The position numbers and the translations under genes were made by a program. DNA of 5,850 nucleotides from Candidatus Terrybacteria bacterium RIFCSPLOWO2_01_FULL_58_14 (GTDB lineage: Bacteria > Patescibacteriota > Minisyncoccia > Terrybacterales > 2-01-FULL-58-14): assembly GCA_001824745.1 (NCBI GenBank), contig MHSZ01000001.1, positions 9,646 to 15,495 of the forward strand, given 5' to 3'. The number at the start of each line of letters is the position of its first letter. Within the stretch, counting starts at the first letter, position 1. A model generated the notes under the pieces. The model made no database searches and was not told where the DNA came from. It saw nothing but the letters and a program-made list of their open reading frames with translations. This document shows positions 1-5,336 of the stretch, in pieces.

Positions 1-1407
1 GTACACCAGCTTGGAGACCGCCATGTTGTTGCAAACAACGATCATCACCGGCGGCATGACCGCCGGATTTTTCTGCTTCGCTTCATCGTATCGGCGATAG
101 TACTTTTCGTAACTGCCGTAGAGGGAGAGGAGCGCCTGTTCGAGCTTTCCCGGTATGTGCTCGGCCGGTAGTTCCTCCCGGATATGCACCCACAGATTCC
201 TGAACTCCGGCAGAGATTCGCGCGTGATGCGATCGTCCGAGCTGGGCAGCCGCGGAATCTTCACGACGCCGCTTTCAAGCGCGTCGAGCAGCGAGAAGTC
301 GTATACCGTCCAGGGGAAAAGCGTGCCTTCAGCGTACCCCGAGCCGCTCAGAAAGTACGGCGTTGCGGACAGGTCGACGACCGTATTGACTGCGGTGCGC
401 GAGGCGAGGGTCTTCAGGCCGGCGAGCCAAACGCGCGCGGCTTTGTTGTTTTCCGCTGCCTCGGCGCGCTCTTCCGCCGTTAGCGCTTCATCTGATGGTT
501 TCTCCTGATAGCAGTGGTGCGCCTCGTCATTGATGACCAGAATACGCGAACGTCCGGCCACCTGTTTGAATACGCGGCGCGCCATGGCTTCCGGTGTTTC
601 CCGTACGGCATCTTCGTTGATGAGACCGGCCGCTTTCATGACTCCGCCGAGGGAAAAGCGCGGATTCTGCCGCAACACCATCTGCTGGAAATTCACGATA
701 AGGATGTTGGCGCGGCTGAGTTCGTCAAAGTCGGCGGACGACAGGACGTTGCGCTCTTGATAGTAATTTTTCGGGTTATTGGGCTGGAGCACATTGAGGC
801 GGTCGCGGATGGTGATGCCGGGAGTGACGACAACGAACGTATCCGTGAATCGCGGATCCTGCGGGTAGCGGATTTTGTTGAGCGTGTTGTAGGCGATGAT
901 CATCGCCATGACCACCGTTTTGCCCGTTCCGGTCGCAAGCTTGAACGCGAGGCGATAGAGGCCGGCGTTCGCATCCCGATTCTGTTCCTTCAGCTCGTTG
1001 ATAATCCAGTGTTCCCCGATTTTCTCCGCAACCTCGTTGATATAAATGAGCGTCTCGAGTGCCTCTATCTGACAGAAAAAGAGTTTGTTGTCGCGCGTTT
1101 CGTCGGTCCAGTATCGCAACAAATCCCGCGTCGTTCTGGTAACGCCCGGATAGCCGTTTTTTCTCCACGCGCTGACGTCCGTCCGGATCTTGTTGACGAA
1201 TTCGTTTTCCTTCAGCCGTTCGCTGCTCCACGCTTGGGCTGCCGGATCGTGTGTAGCACGGGCGGCCCGTCCGCGCGGTCGGGGAATGGAAATCTGCACC
1301 GTGCTCGGACGGCGGGCATCGATAATCTCTTCGGTCAGACCGCGTTCGTCCGATTGGAAATGGCGGCTCGGCTCCGCATACGGCGAATTGAGAATTGGAG
1401 ATTTCAT
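1..1407 (-). CDS. Type III-like restriction enzyme Res subunit (SF2 helicase), 3' end cut by window edge
   Basis: The minus frame is open from the ATG at 1405-1407 to the window edge, giving 469 residues with no stop; the C-terminus is missing. Superfamily 2 helicase motifs are plain: Walker A ATGTGKT at residues 158-164, motif Ia-like VVVTPG, the Walker B DEAH box at 294-297 (in NDEAHH) and motif III SATP at 347-350. The last residues, VVCNNMAVSKLVY, match what I recall as a conserved stretch of type III Res-like proteins (the BPTD_3080-type group). Such proteins use ATP to translocate on DNA and cut it through a C-terminal nuclease domain, which would lie outside the window. The gene starts 6 bp after the helix-turn-helix gene, with an AGGT ribosome site, so the two are cotranscribed. 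It is more GC-rich than the cassette at 2625-4853. Family assignment is firm; the exact subfamily and the presence of the nuclease cannot be seen. Confidence 0.95.
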   Translation of the reverse strand, partial: MKSPILNSPYAEPSRHFQSDERGLTEEIIDARRPSTVQISIPRPRGRAARATHDPAAQAWSSERLKENEFVNKIRTDVSAWRKNGYPGVTRTTRDLLRYWTDETRDNKLFFCQIEALETLIYINEVAEKIGEHWIINELKEQNRDANAGLYRLAFKLATGTGKTVVMAMIIAYNTLNKIRYPQDPRFTDTFVVVTPGITIRDRLNVLQPNNPKNYYQERNVLSSADFDELSRANILIVNFQQMVLRQNPRFSLGGVMKAAGLINEDAVRETPEAMARRVFKQVAGRSRILVINDEAHHCYQEKPSDEALTAEERAEAAENNKAARVWLAGLKTLASRTAVNTVVDLSATPYFLSGSGYAEGTLFPWTVYDFSLLDALESGVVKIPRLPSSDDRITRESLPEFRNLWVHIREELPAEHIPGKLEQALLSLYGSYEKYYRRYDEAKQKNPAVMPPVMIVVCNNMAVSKLVY

Positions 1408-1413
1408 AAAGAC

Positions 1414-1614
1414 CTATTTCCCGCGCCTAATGAGCACCAGCACATCTTCTTTGCGATATCGACGATCGCCCCGAGAACCGAAACGAATCGCTTTCAAGAT
1501 TCCGATGTTATCCCAATTGCGGAGCGTATTCGGGTGCACGTTCAAAATCTCACATGCTTGTTTCAGCGTGAGAATATCGGAAAGCTTATCGAATTTGGAG
1601 GATTTTTTCGGCAT
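1414..1614 (-). CDS. Small MerR/excisionase-like helix-turn-helix protein
   Basis: This is a 66-residue protein. Residues 14-35 (ILTLKQACEILNVHPNTLRNW) form the helix-turn-helix typical of the MerR/excisionase (HTH_17-like) group. Residues 36-56, with GDRRYRKEDV, form the wing that ends such domains ('RFxxSxxRRYxxxDV' style). There is no effector domain, so it is a bare DNA-binding unit. The ATG at 1612-1614 is preceded by GAGGT at a suitable distance, the clearest ribosome site in the window. It is the first gene of the operon with the Res gene, 6 bp upstream of it. It probably regulates the restriction operon, since expression control is common for restriction loci; an excisionase-like or DNA-targeting role is also possible. 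The function is inferred from domain and position only. Confidence 0.85.
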   Translation of the reverse strand: MPKKSSKFDKLSDILTLKQACEILNVHPNTLRNWDNIGILKAIRFGSRGDRRYRKEDVLVLIRRGK

Positions 1615-1620
1615 ATCTTG

Positions 1621-1659
1621 ACCTCACATAAGTTTACAGCGGGTAATAGAACCCGTAAA
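1621..1659 (-). promoter_or_regulatory. Candidate promoter and ribosome site of the HTH-Res operon
   Basis: Read leftward: a -35-like TTTACG (1654-1659), a 17-bp spacer and a -10-like TAAACT preceded by TG (1631-1636). The ribosome site GAGGT (1621-1625) follows just before the ATG at 1614. The spacer contains a short inverted repeat, CGGGT (1640-1644) and ACCCG (1651-1655), separated by 6 bp, which could be an operator. The -35 is a weak match but the spacing is ideal. It sits between the upstream terminator and the first gene, where a promoter is needed. Confidence 0.45.
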
Positions 1660-1695
1660 GAGGCAGCGAAAAAATAAACGCGAATGCGCTTCCCT

Positions 1696-1729
1696 CAACA
1701 AAAGATCGCCGAATGGCGATCTTTTGTTG
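1696..1729 (-). terminator. Bidirectional-type rho-independent terminator after the toxin-antitoxin operon
   Basis: A perfect 15-bp inverted repeat, 1696-1710 against 1715-1729, encloses a 4-nt loop (GAAT). The core is AAAAGATCGCC paired with GGCGATCTTTT, so each strand has an A-tract, a GC-rich stem and a T-tract (CTTTTGTTG). It begins 22 bp past the antitoxin stop codon and separates that operon from the restriction operon promoter. No other gene converges on it within the window, so its working direction is leftward, although the symmetry would let it act both ways. Confidence 0.85.
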
Positions 1730-1751
1730 CACCGTAATTTTTGAGCCGCCT

Positions 1752-2030
1752 TTAAACAAGGGTAACTCGTTTTCCGAGCGCCACAGTGACTTTCGTATAT
1801 GTCTCGATCGTAGGGTTGTGTTCTCCGCTTTCTATGCGCGCGATCTCGGGTTGTTTCATTCCGGCTTTCCGAGCCAGTTCGCCCTGTGTCCATCCACGCT
1901 CTTCACGTGCCTGCGCGATAAGTAGTGCAAGCCGCGCCTCTTCCATTCCAGCGCGAAAAGCAGTGCTGGACATCTTCCCCTTTGCCCAACTTCGAAGAGT
2001 GTGATCACTTTTTCTTTTTGGATTTGCCAT
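1752..2030 (-). CDS. higA: HigA-type XRE-family antitoxin
   Basis: This is a 92-residue protein. Residues 47-67 (WTQGELARKAGMKQPEIARIE), followed by SGEHNPTIETYTKVTVALG, form a canonical Cro/C1-type helix-turn-helix. It ends in GKRVTLV, as many HigA-like antitoxins do. I chose the ATG at 2028-2030 because it starts in the usual MANPKRK style and has AAGGA about 11 nt upstream. A longer frame back to 2132 exists, but that extra part runs antiparallel-in-register through the toxin gene and has no ribosome site. The gene overlaps the end of the toxin gene by 26 bp, which implies translational coupling. The protein should bind and neutralise the adjacent toxin and repress the shared promoter at the palindrome 2414-2431. 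The assignment is strong; the symbol is by family rather than by proven orthology. Confidence 0.92.
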   Translation of the reverse strand: MANPKRKSDHTLRSWAKGKMSSTAFRAGMEEARLALLIAQAREERGWTQGELARKAGMKQPEIARIESGEHNPTIETYTKVTVALGKRVTLV

Positions 2031-2409
2031 GGCGTTTTGATTCCTTAGCCAAAGACTTTTGATTTTCTGATCTTTTAAGGAATTCTGCGAGGCGATTCTT
2101 CGCTGCTTTTTTGTGTTTATCCGGGGTTTCACGTGTTGTTTTTGTGAAGCCTTCTAAAAGAATTAATCGGGCGCCGACTACTGTCGCGTACAGAATTCTT
2201 GGGTATATTCCCTGTTTGTGAAAACGCAACTCCCAAATCGCGCCTTCCACGTGCGAAGCTAACGGAAAACCCGGAAGTTGCCCATTCGATTCGATATGAA
2301 GTAAGATCCCGTAAATATAACCGCTAATCCTATCACCAAGGCCTTTGAGATATTCACGGACGGGTTCCCTGCCCGTTTCGGGATCATCGTAGAAAATTGC
2401 TTCGTACAT
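2005..2409 (-). CDS. higB: HigB/Gp49-like (RelE superfamily) toxin
   Basis: This 134-residue protein has the signature of the phage-derived Gp49-like/HigB family (PF05973). It starts MYEAIFYDDPETGREPVREYL and has WELRF at 59-63, RILY at 71-74 and the hallmark LLEGFTKTTRETP at 84-96, followed by a basic helix. Family members are ribosome-dependent mRNA interferases that inhibit translation until bound by the antitoxin. The toxin-first order matches HigBA. The C-terminal 20 or so residues form a lysine-rich tail ending KSKKKK, longer than many relatives, and part of it is encoded in the overlap with the antitoxin gene. The ATG (2407-2409) has no Shine-Dalgarno sequence and lies only 2 nt past the best -10 box, so the message may be leaderless or use another promoter position. 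The start is supported by the conserved N-terminus. Confidence 0.93.
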   Translation of the reverse strand: MYEAIFYDDPETGREPVREYLKGLGDRISGYIYGILLHIESNGQLPGFPLASHVEGAIWELRFHKQGIYPRILYATVVGARLILLEGFTKTTRETPDKHKKAAKNRLAEFLKRSENQKSLAKESKRHGKSKKKK

Positions 2410-2624
2410 ACACTATAGCTTATATGCTATATTCGTGTCAATAGGTGGGCAAAATTCGTGCAGACCAGCTCGGTCTCGGAGATTTCTCCGCAGTGCCCCA
2501 CAAGGATTATCGGAATATTTTTATCTTACCATCACGACGCACCTCGGACGCATCTGGATCGGGGCAAATGAGACAGTTTTGAGAGGCGTATCTCACGTTT
2601 GAGTCGTCAAATGTCCAAAGTCGC
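2410..2624. other. Intergenic gap between the two leftward operons
   Basis: These 215 bp separate the end of the five-gene cassette from the toxin-antitoxin operon. The right part should hold the terminator of the five-gene operon, but no convincing one is visible: a TGAGA/TCTCA 5-bp hairpin near 2578-2595 lacks a T-tract. A small CGGAG/CTCCG hairpin lies at 2477-2490. A 45-codon plus-strand GTG frame (2444-2581) exists but has no ribosome site. The rather GC-rich part near 2455-2575 could be decayed coding sequence; nothing in it is recognised. Confidence 0.4.
2412..2441 (-). promoter_or_regulatory. Toxin-antitoxin promoter with embedded operator palindrome
   Basis: Read leftward: a perfect -35 TTGACA (2436-2441), an 18-bp spacer and a -10-like TATAGT (2412-2417). 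A perfect inverted repeat, TATAGC (2414-2419) and GCTATA (2426-2431) with a 6-bp AT spacer, overlaps the -10 and spacer. This is the expected position for autorepression by the XRE antitoxin, alone or in complex with the toxin. The -10 lies unusually close to the toxin ATG. Confidence 0.7.
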
Positions 2625-3386
2625 CTAAACCACAATCTCAAAACTTATATATTTCTCGACCCAGATAATCCCCTTTTTCGTCAAGGTTGCTCTGTCGTCC
2701 CGGAAATCCAACCGACCATCCTTGTCTAGCTTGGCAAGCTCGCTCCGCAAAACACCCTTGTTGCTATAACCAATCCAATTAAACAGGTCATCCAACGCAA
2801 TAGCTTCTGGATACTTCTGATAACAAAGCACTAGCGCTTGCTCCCATGCTTTCAGGCCAGGATTGAGACACTTCAATCTCCCTCCGATTTCTTCAACGAT
2901 AGGGACCTTGCGCTCGATGATCTTCTTAATCTCATTCTGGGCATCCTCCGGGCTCATCGACGTTTCGAGCCGAATCAACTCTGCAACAATCCAATTAGCG
3001 CACTGAAGGACCATTGTTGCATCCATTTCATTTACATCAATTATTCCAAGATGGCCCACGCTTCGTTTGTTTCTAAAGTCAAACACTAAATCTAGTAGCT
3101 TCAGAACATGAAGGCGCACAGACTCGGGCAGATTTTTATTCTTTCTGATCGAGGCCTCGACGCTGAATCGATTCAGCTTGAAGCCGATCCGCGTGTAGCC
3201 ACCCTGATCTTTATACTCAAGAATTCTGTAGATCGCTTCACAGAACAATGCACCATCGAGCTGGCTCGGTTGCCATTTGCTCAAGAAATAGTTCTGATGC
3301 AGTTTTTGAAACTCTTTCTGGAGTTCCGCAACTAGAGAAGCGGGCAACTGGCTTAAGTGAACACTCAATGGCGTGGTCATGGTCAT
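2625..3386 (-). CDS. HEPN-like protein with C-terminal winged helix, function unknown
   Basis: This is a 253-residue protein. The N-terminal ~145 residues are helical and include WQPSQLDGALFCEAIYRIL (38-56) and a VFDFRNKRSVGHLG block (101-114). RNKRSVGH at 105-112 fits the R-x4-6-H motif of HEPN RNase-type domains, as in Abi-C-like abortive infection proteins. A conserved-looking MDA...ANWIVAELIRL helix (121-140) follows. Residues ~180-247 (AIALDDLFNWIGYSNKGVLRSELAKLDKDGRLDF then ATLTKKGIIWVEKYI) look like a winged helix ending in the same 'LTxxG' wing-helix pattern as the upstream genes. The start overlaps the stop of the preceding small gene as ATGA (3383-3386), so the two are translationally coupled; a second ATG two codons in is possible. 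An RNase or abortive-infection role is inferred, not shown. It could instead be a non-catalytic HEPN scaffold. Confidence 0.85.
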   Translation of the reverse strand: MTMTTPLSVHLSQLPASLVAELQKEFQKLHQNYFLSKWQPSQLDGALFCEAIYRILEYKDQGGYTRIGFKLNRFSVEASIRKNKNLPESVRLHVLKLLDLVFDFRNKRSVGHLGIIDVNEMDATMVLQCANWIVAELIRLETSMSPEDAQNEIKKIIERKVPIVEEIGGRLKCLNPGLKAWEQALVLCYQKYPEAIALDDLFNWIGYSNKGVLRSELAKLDKDGRLDFRDDRATLTKKGIIWVEKYISFEIVV

Positions 3387-3565
3387 TCTTTATTCGCTTG
3401 ATCTGCCCTCCCGACACTTTTCCTACCGAGTTTTCGCTTGGGATGCTTCCCCACTAGAGCCCTAACCCTATCTTGGTTACGCCAATTCTCAAACAACCCT
3501 TCTTGACGAAACATGCGCAGAACTTCAGGAGCCTTCTCGGTGACCTTTTCGGCTTTCTTTTGCAT
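3383..3565 (-). CDS. Small basic protein (60 aa) coupled to the HEPN-like gene
   Basis: This is a 60-residue, strongly basic protein not assigned to a family. It has an N-terminal charged helix (KKAEKVTEKAPEVLRMFRQ), a central EGLFENWRNQDRVRALVGKHP block and a basic tail with KRKLGRK. The stop overlaps the next start as ATGA, and the start lies 41 bp inside the end of the 173-residue gene. Tight coupling on both sides argues that the frame is real. I chose the ATG at 3563-3565; a TTG at 3578-3580 would add five residues, and neither has a strong ribosome site. Its size, charge and place just before a HEPN-like gene would suit a nucleic-acid-binding partner or an antitoxin. This rests on position alone, and confidence in the gene itself is moderate. 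Confidence 0.6.
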   Translation of the reverse strand: MQKKAEKVTEKAPEVLRMFRQEGLFENWRNQDRVRALVGKHPKRKLGRKSVGRADQANKE

Positions 3566-4046
3566 TAATGATTTCTTCAAATCTTTTAGCCCCGTTCCGA
3601 TTCAGGCGATAGGGGGTTGGCTGGCCCCTCTTTCGCGTAGCCCCGCTTTCAAGATATTTCCTAAATGTCGTGAGGTAATTTGAGGCGTTCTTCTTGTCAA
3701 TTTTCACTCCAAGATCTGAGGTTATCTTCTCGACATCGCCACTGGTAAGCCATTCGTTCTTAAGATACTTATAAGAAATATAGAAGGAGAGGAGTACCCT
3801 GCCCTCTGCGCCGCGCTTATCAAGAATTTCCTTCTGGATCGCATCGGTCTCCCCGCAATCTCCCACCTTGTTCACGATATTCAGGCTTTTGTCTGTTGTT
3901 GGTTTTTGCCTTGCCTCCGCTGGCGCTACGCCGCGAGGCGAGGCGCTTTCACCGTTCGAACCAAGTTCTTTGAGGCACTCATCCACAAGATCCCTAACGG
4001 CCTCCAGTTTTTCTTTCAATATTTTCTGGGACATATTGATAGTCAT
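3525..4046 (-). CDS. Winged-helix-like protein (173 aa) with translated palindrome in its linker
   Basis: The protein has three parts. Residues 6-28 form an amphipathic helix or coiled coil (SQKILKEKLEAVRDLVDECL). Residues 29-75 are a low-complexity linker. Residues 81-162 resemble a winged helix: LLSFYISYKYLKNEWLTSGD as first helix and turn, ASNYLTTFRKYLES as recognition helix, and GQPTPYRLNRNGAKRFEEII as wing and last helix. The linker residues ASPRGVAPAEARQ (35-47) are encoded by a GC-rich hairpin (3908-3944) unlike the rest of the gene. The ATG overlaps the preceding stop by one base (TAATG), implying coupled translation; another in-frame ATG lies at codon 5. It shares its general layout with the neighbouring 134-residue protein, suggesting ancient duplication. 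No family name is recognised. A DNA-binding or regulatory role within the cassette is inferred. Confidence 0.83.
   Translation of the reverse strand: MTINMSQKILKEKLEAVRDLVDECLKELGSNGESASPRGVAPAEARQKPTTDKSLNIVNKVGDCGETDAIQKEILDKRGAEGRVLLSFYISYKYLKNEWLTSGDVEKITSDLGVKIDKKNASNYLTTFRKYLESGATRKRGQPTPYRLNRNGAKRFEEIINAKESRKGHREGS
3908..3944. repeat. GC-rich REP-like palindrome inside the 173-aa gene
   Basis: The arms 3908-3925 and 3929-3944 can pair almost fully around a 3-nt CTA loop: the inner GGCG/CGCC is perfect, then two single-base bulges and one mismatch occur in the outer stem. The element is much richer in G and C than its flanks. It is read through in frame, encoding roughly residues 35-47, between the N-terminal helix and the winged-helix domain. 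This is how REP or 'palindromic element' insertions into linkers look in other bacteria. Whether it is repeated elsewhere in the genome cannot be seen here. Confidence 0.55.
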
Positions 4047-4450
4047 TATTTTTTAAGCTCGTCTTCAAGACGCTTTTCACCGGTAGCGGTGAGGCACCAA
4101 GCTTTCTTTGCCTCCTTTTTACCTGCTGCCTCCATCAGAAAGCCGCGCGCGATATTCTTATTAACTGCGTCGTTCATATTCTGGGGCGGCTTTTCTTTGG
4201 CAGCGCGAAACGCCGCTTCAAGATCATTCACATTGAACGACTCCATGCCTCCCATATATTCGAGGAAATATCCGAGGGCAAGGACCCTTTGAGTCTCTGT
4301 CTTCAATTCCTTGGTCATGAGAAACTCCTTGGCCGAGGACTTCTTCTTTTTACTAATAACAGCCCCTTCTCGGGCGCTAGAGAAAAGAGTGTCTTCAAGT
4401 TTTTTTATGCGCTCTTCGAGGATATTGATCTGATCCTGCATTTTGTTCAT
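4046..4450 (-). CDS. Winged-helix-like protein with N-terminal coiled coil (134 aa)
   Basis: The ATG at 4448-4450 gives 134 residues, 10 bp after the stop of the preceding gene. An upstream in-frame TTG (4469-4471) would give 141 residues and an 11-bp overlap; neither has a good Shine-Dalgarno sequence. The N-terminus (MQDQINILEERIKKLEDTLF) is a clear coiled coil, probably for dimerisation. A lysine-rich linker (SKKKKSS) follows. The C-terminal ~80 residues resemble a winged helix: RVLALGYFLEYMGGMESFNVNDLEAAFRAA, then PQNMNDAVNKNIARGFLMEA as recognition-helix region, then AWCLTATGEKRLEDELKK as wing and final helix. The stop overlaps the next start (TAATG). I recognise the fold pattern but no named family. 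A DNA-binding subunit is the likely role by inference. Confidence 0.83.
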   Translation of the reverse strand: MNKMQDQINILEERIKKLEDTLFSSAREGAVISKKKKSSAKEFLMTKELKTETQRVLALGYFLEYMGGMESFNVNDLEAAFRAAKEKPPQNMNDAVNKNIARGFLMEAAGKKEAKKAWCLTATGEKRLEDELKK

Positions 4451-4460
4451 ATCTTTATTG

Positions 4461-4853
4461 TTAGCTGCCAAGTTTCTTAATAAGCTCCTGGATGCGGTGC
4501 GCCGGGAGGAGGTACCGGCCCTCCTTGTCCTTTTTTATCTTATGGCTGTCGAAGAGTTTTTTCAGACTGGTCTTTACGCTGCCCTCCGGCATTAGCCCTG
4601 CGACAATAACCTCTCCGGGGGACAACCCGTCCGGTAAATTGAAAAAGAGTGCACGCGCCCTCGCCCCGGCAAGAAGAATTTCTATCTTTGTATCATTGCC
4701 ATCGACATCATAGAGGGCAGAATGAAAACTGAATTCTTTCGAATCTTGATCTATAACCATATATGGCTTGAGGAGTTCTGCGAGTTTTTTTCTATCTGTT
4801 GCCTTCGCATTGCTCGAAATGAGAGAAGCAAGCGGATCATTATTTTTTGTCAT
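4461..4853 (-). CDS. First gene of the cassette: winged-helix-like protein (130 aa)
   Basis: This is a 130-residue protein. Residues 1-30 are polar and probably flexible. Residues 55-72 form a helix (IEILLAGARARALFFNL), and 76-118 (LSPGEVIVAGLMPEGSVKTSLKKLFDSHKIKKDKEGRYLLP) have the look of a winged helix. In that stretch a 'PEGSVKTSLKKL' recognition helix leads to a short wing carrying GRYLLP, then a final helix, HRIQELIKKLG. The ATG at 4851-4853 is the only good start; there is no Shine-Dalgarno sequence, and the leader is AT-rich and about 40 nt long. As promoter-proximal gene of five tightly packed genes it may regulate the operon or be a DNA-binding subunit of the encoded complex. No family was recognised, and the function is unknown. 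Confidence 0.83.
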   Translation of the reverse strand: MTKNNDPLASLISSNAKATDRKKLAELLKPYMVIDQDSKEFSFHSALYDVDGNDTKIEILLAGARARALFFNLPDGLSPGEVIVAGLMPEGSVKTSLKKLFDSHKIKKDKEGRYLLPAHRIQELIKKLGS

Positions 4854-4902
4854 GGTTTAAATTTCTAAAACGATAATTAATTACGTGGCCTGAACTGATA
4901 AT

Positions 4903-4930
4903 AGTGTACACCTCCCTCAGAAGCTGTCAA
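4903..4930 (-). promoter_or_regulatory. Promoter of the five-gene cassette
   Basis: Read leftward: a perfect -35 TTGACA (4925-4930), a 16-bp spacer and a -10-like TACACT preceded by TG (4903-4908). Transcription would start near 4896, leaving an AT-rich leader of about 43 nt before the ATG at 4853. An 8-bp perfect palindrome GTGTACAC (4904-4911) overlaps the -10, a likely operator position. Confidence 0.65.
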
Positions 4931-4963
4931 TACCCCTATCCGAAACCCATTCAGCTGAGGGAG
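4912..4963. repeat. Inverted repeat flanking the -35 of the cassette promoter
   Basis: CTCCCTCAG (4912-4920) and CTGAGGGAG (4955-4963) are perfect 9-bp inverted copies separated by 34 bp. One copy lies in the promoter spacer and the other just upstream of the -35. This arrangement suits a pair of half-sites for a dimeric or looping repressor or activator, plausibly one of the winged-helix proteins of the operon itself. Confidence 0.5.
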
Positions 4964-5269
4964 TTACGGCATCTTTATACAATTCTGTAAAGAATATGAG
5001 ACGATAAGGGCCTAGTTCTAGTCCGCTCCGGCCAATGCGGCAATATTTTAGCCAGGGAAAGAAGAGTATAAAATTATCAAGTTCTCCATGAGGATAAACC
5101 TATCCGTACAAGCTACGTAACTTACTAGATAAGAATATTTGTAGTATTCTAAAAATAATAGGGTATTTAAAGAAAACGTTCTAATCTATCTCTCTGCTCT
5201 TCTCGACCAGAATATTGCCGCGCTAACTAGGCCGTTTTTCCTGACCCTCAAGCCTCATAGCAAAGAAAA
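4964..5269. other. AT-rich gene-free stretch
   Basis: No credible reading frame is visible on either strand: frames are short, broken by stops and lack ribosome sites. No tRNA, CRISPR or clear terminator was seen. A short CCGC/GCGG pairing near 5021-5039 is the only structure noticed. It could hold a small RNA gene or decayed sequence; nothing specific is supported. Confidence 0.4.
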
Positions 5270-5336
5270 AGGAGGCGCAAAAGCGAAGCGGAACACGCAG
5301 CGGGGCTACGTATGCATCTTCGTTTTTTCACCTCCT
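5270..5336 (-). terminator. 67-nt near-palindromic hairpin with T-tract; terminator or structured RNA
   Basis: Two 19-nt arms, 5270-5288 and 5318-5336, pair at 17 of 19 positions. An inner 7-bp stem, 5295-5301 with 5305-5311, closes on a 3-nt loop (one G-U pair in the minus-strand RNA). In that RNA the outer stem begins AGGAGGUG, pairs with CGCCUCCU and runs straight into UUUUU (5266-5270), the form of an intrinsic terminator. It would end leftward transcription coming from the tRNA-Trp side. The stem is far longer than usual, so a small structured RNA or a palindromic mobile element is also possible. Confidence 0.55.

Noticed and set aside
514..1677. A 387-codon plus-strand open frame
   Set aside because: It lies antisense to the Res gene, whose frame carries Walker A, DEAH and SATP motifs. 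The plus frame shows no domain and is a GC-rich shadow.
1624..1893. Minus frame of 89 codons spanning the terminator
   Set aside because: It is an out-of-frame shadow of the antitoxin gene and runs through the 15-bp terminator hairpin.
2444..2581. GTG-started plus-strand frame of 45 codons in the gap right of the toxin
   Set aside because: It has no ribosome site, overlaps the edge of the toxin promoter region and shows no recognisable motif; short frames of this size arise by chance.
2578..2595. TGAGA/TCTCA hairpin as terminator of the five-gene operon
   Set aside because: The stem is only 5 bp and there is no T-tract on the minus strand.
3636..3647. 12-mer CGTAGCCCCGCT shared (inverted) with the loop region of the hairpin at 5299-5310
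   Set aside because: One or two shared 12-mers are expected by chance in a window of this size, and the flanks do not match.
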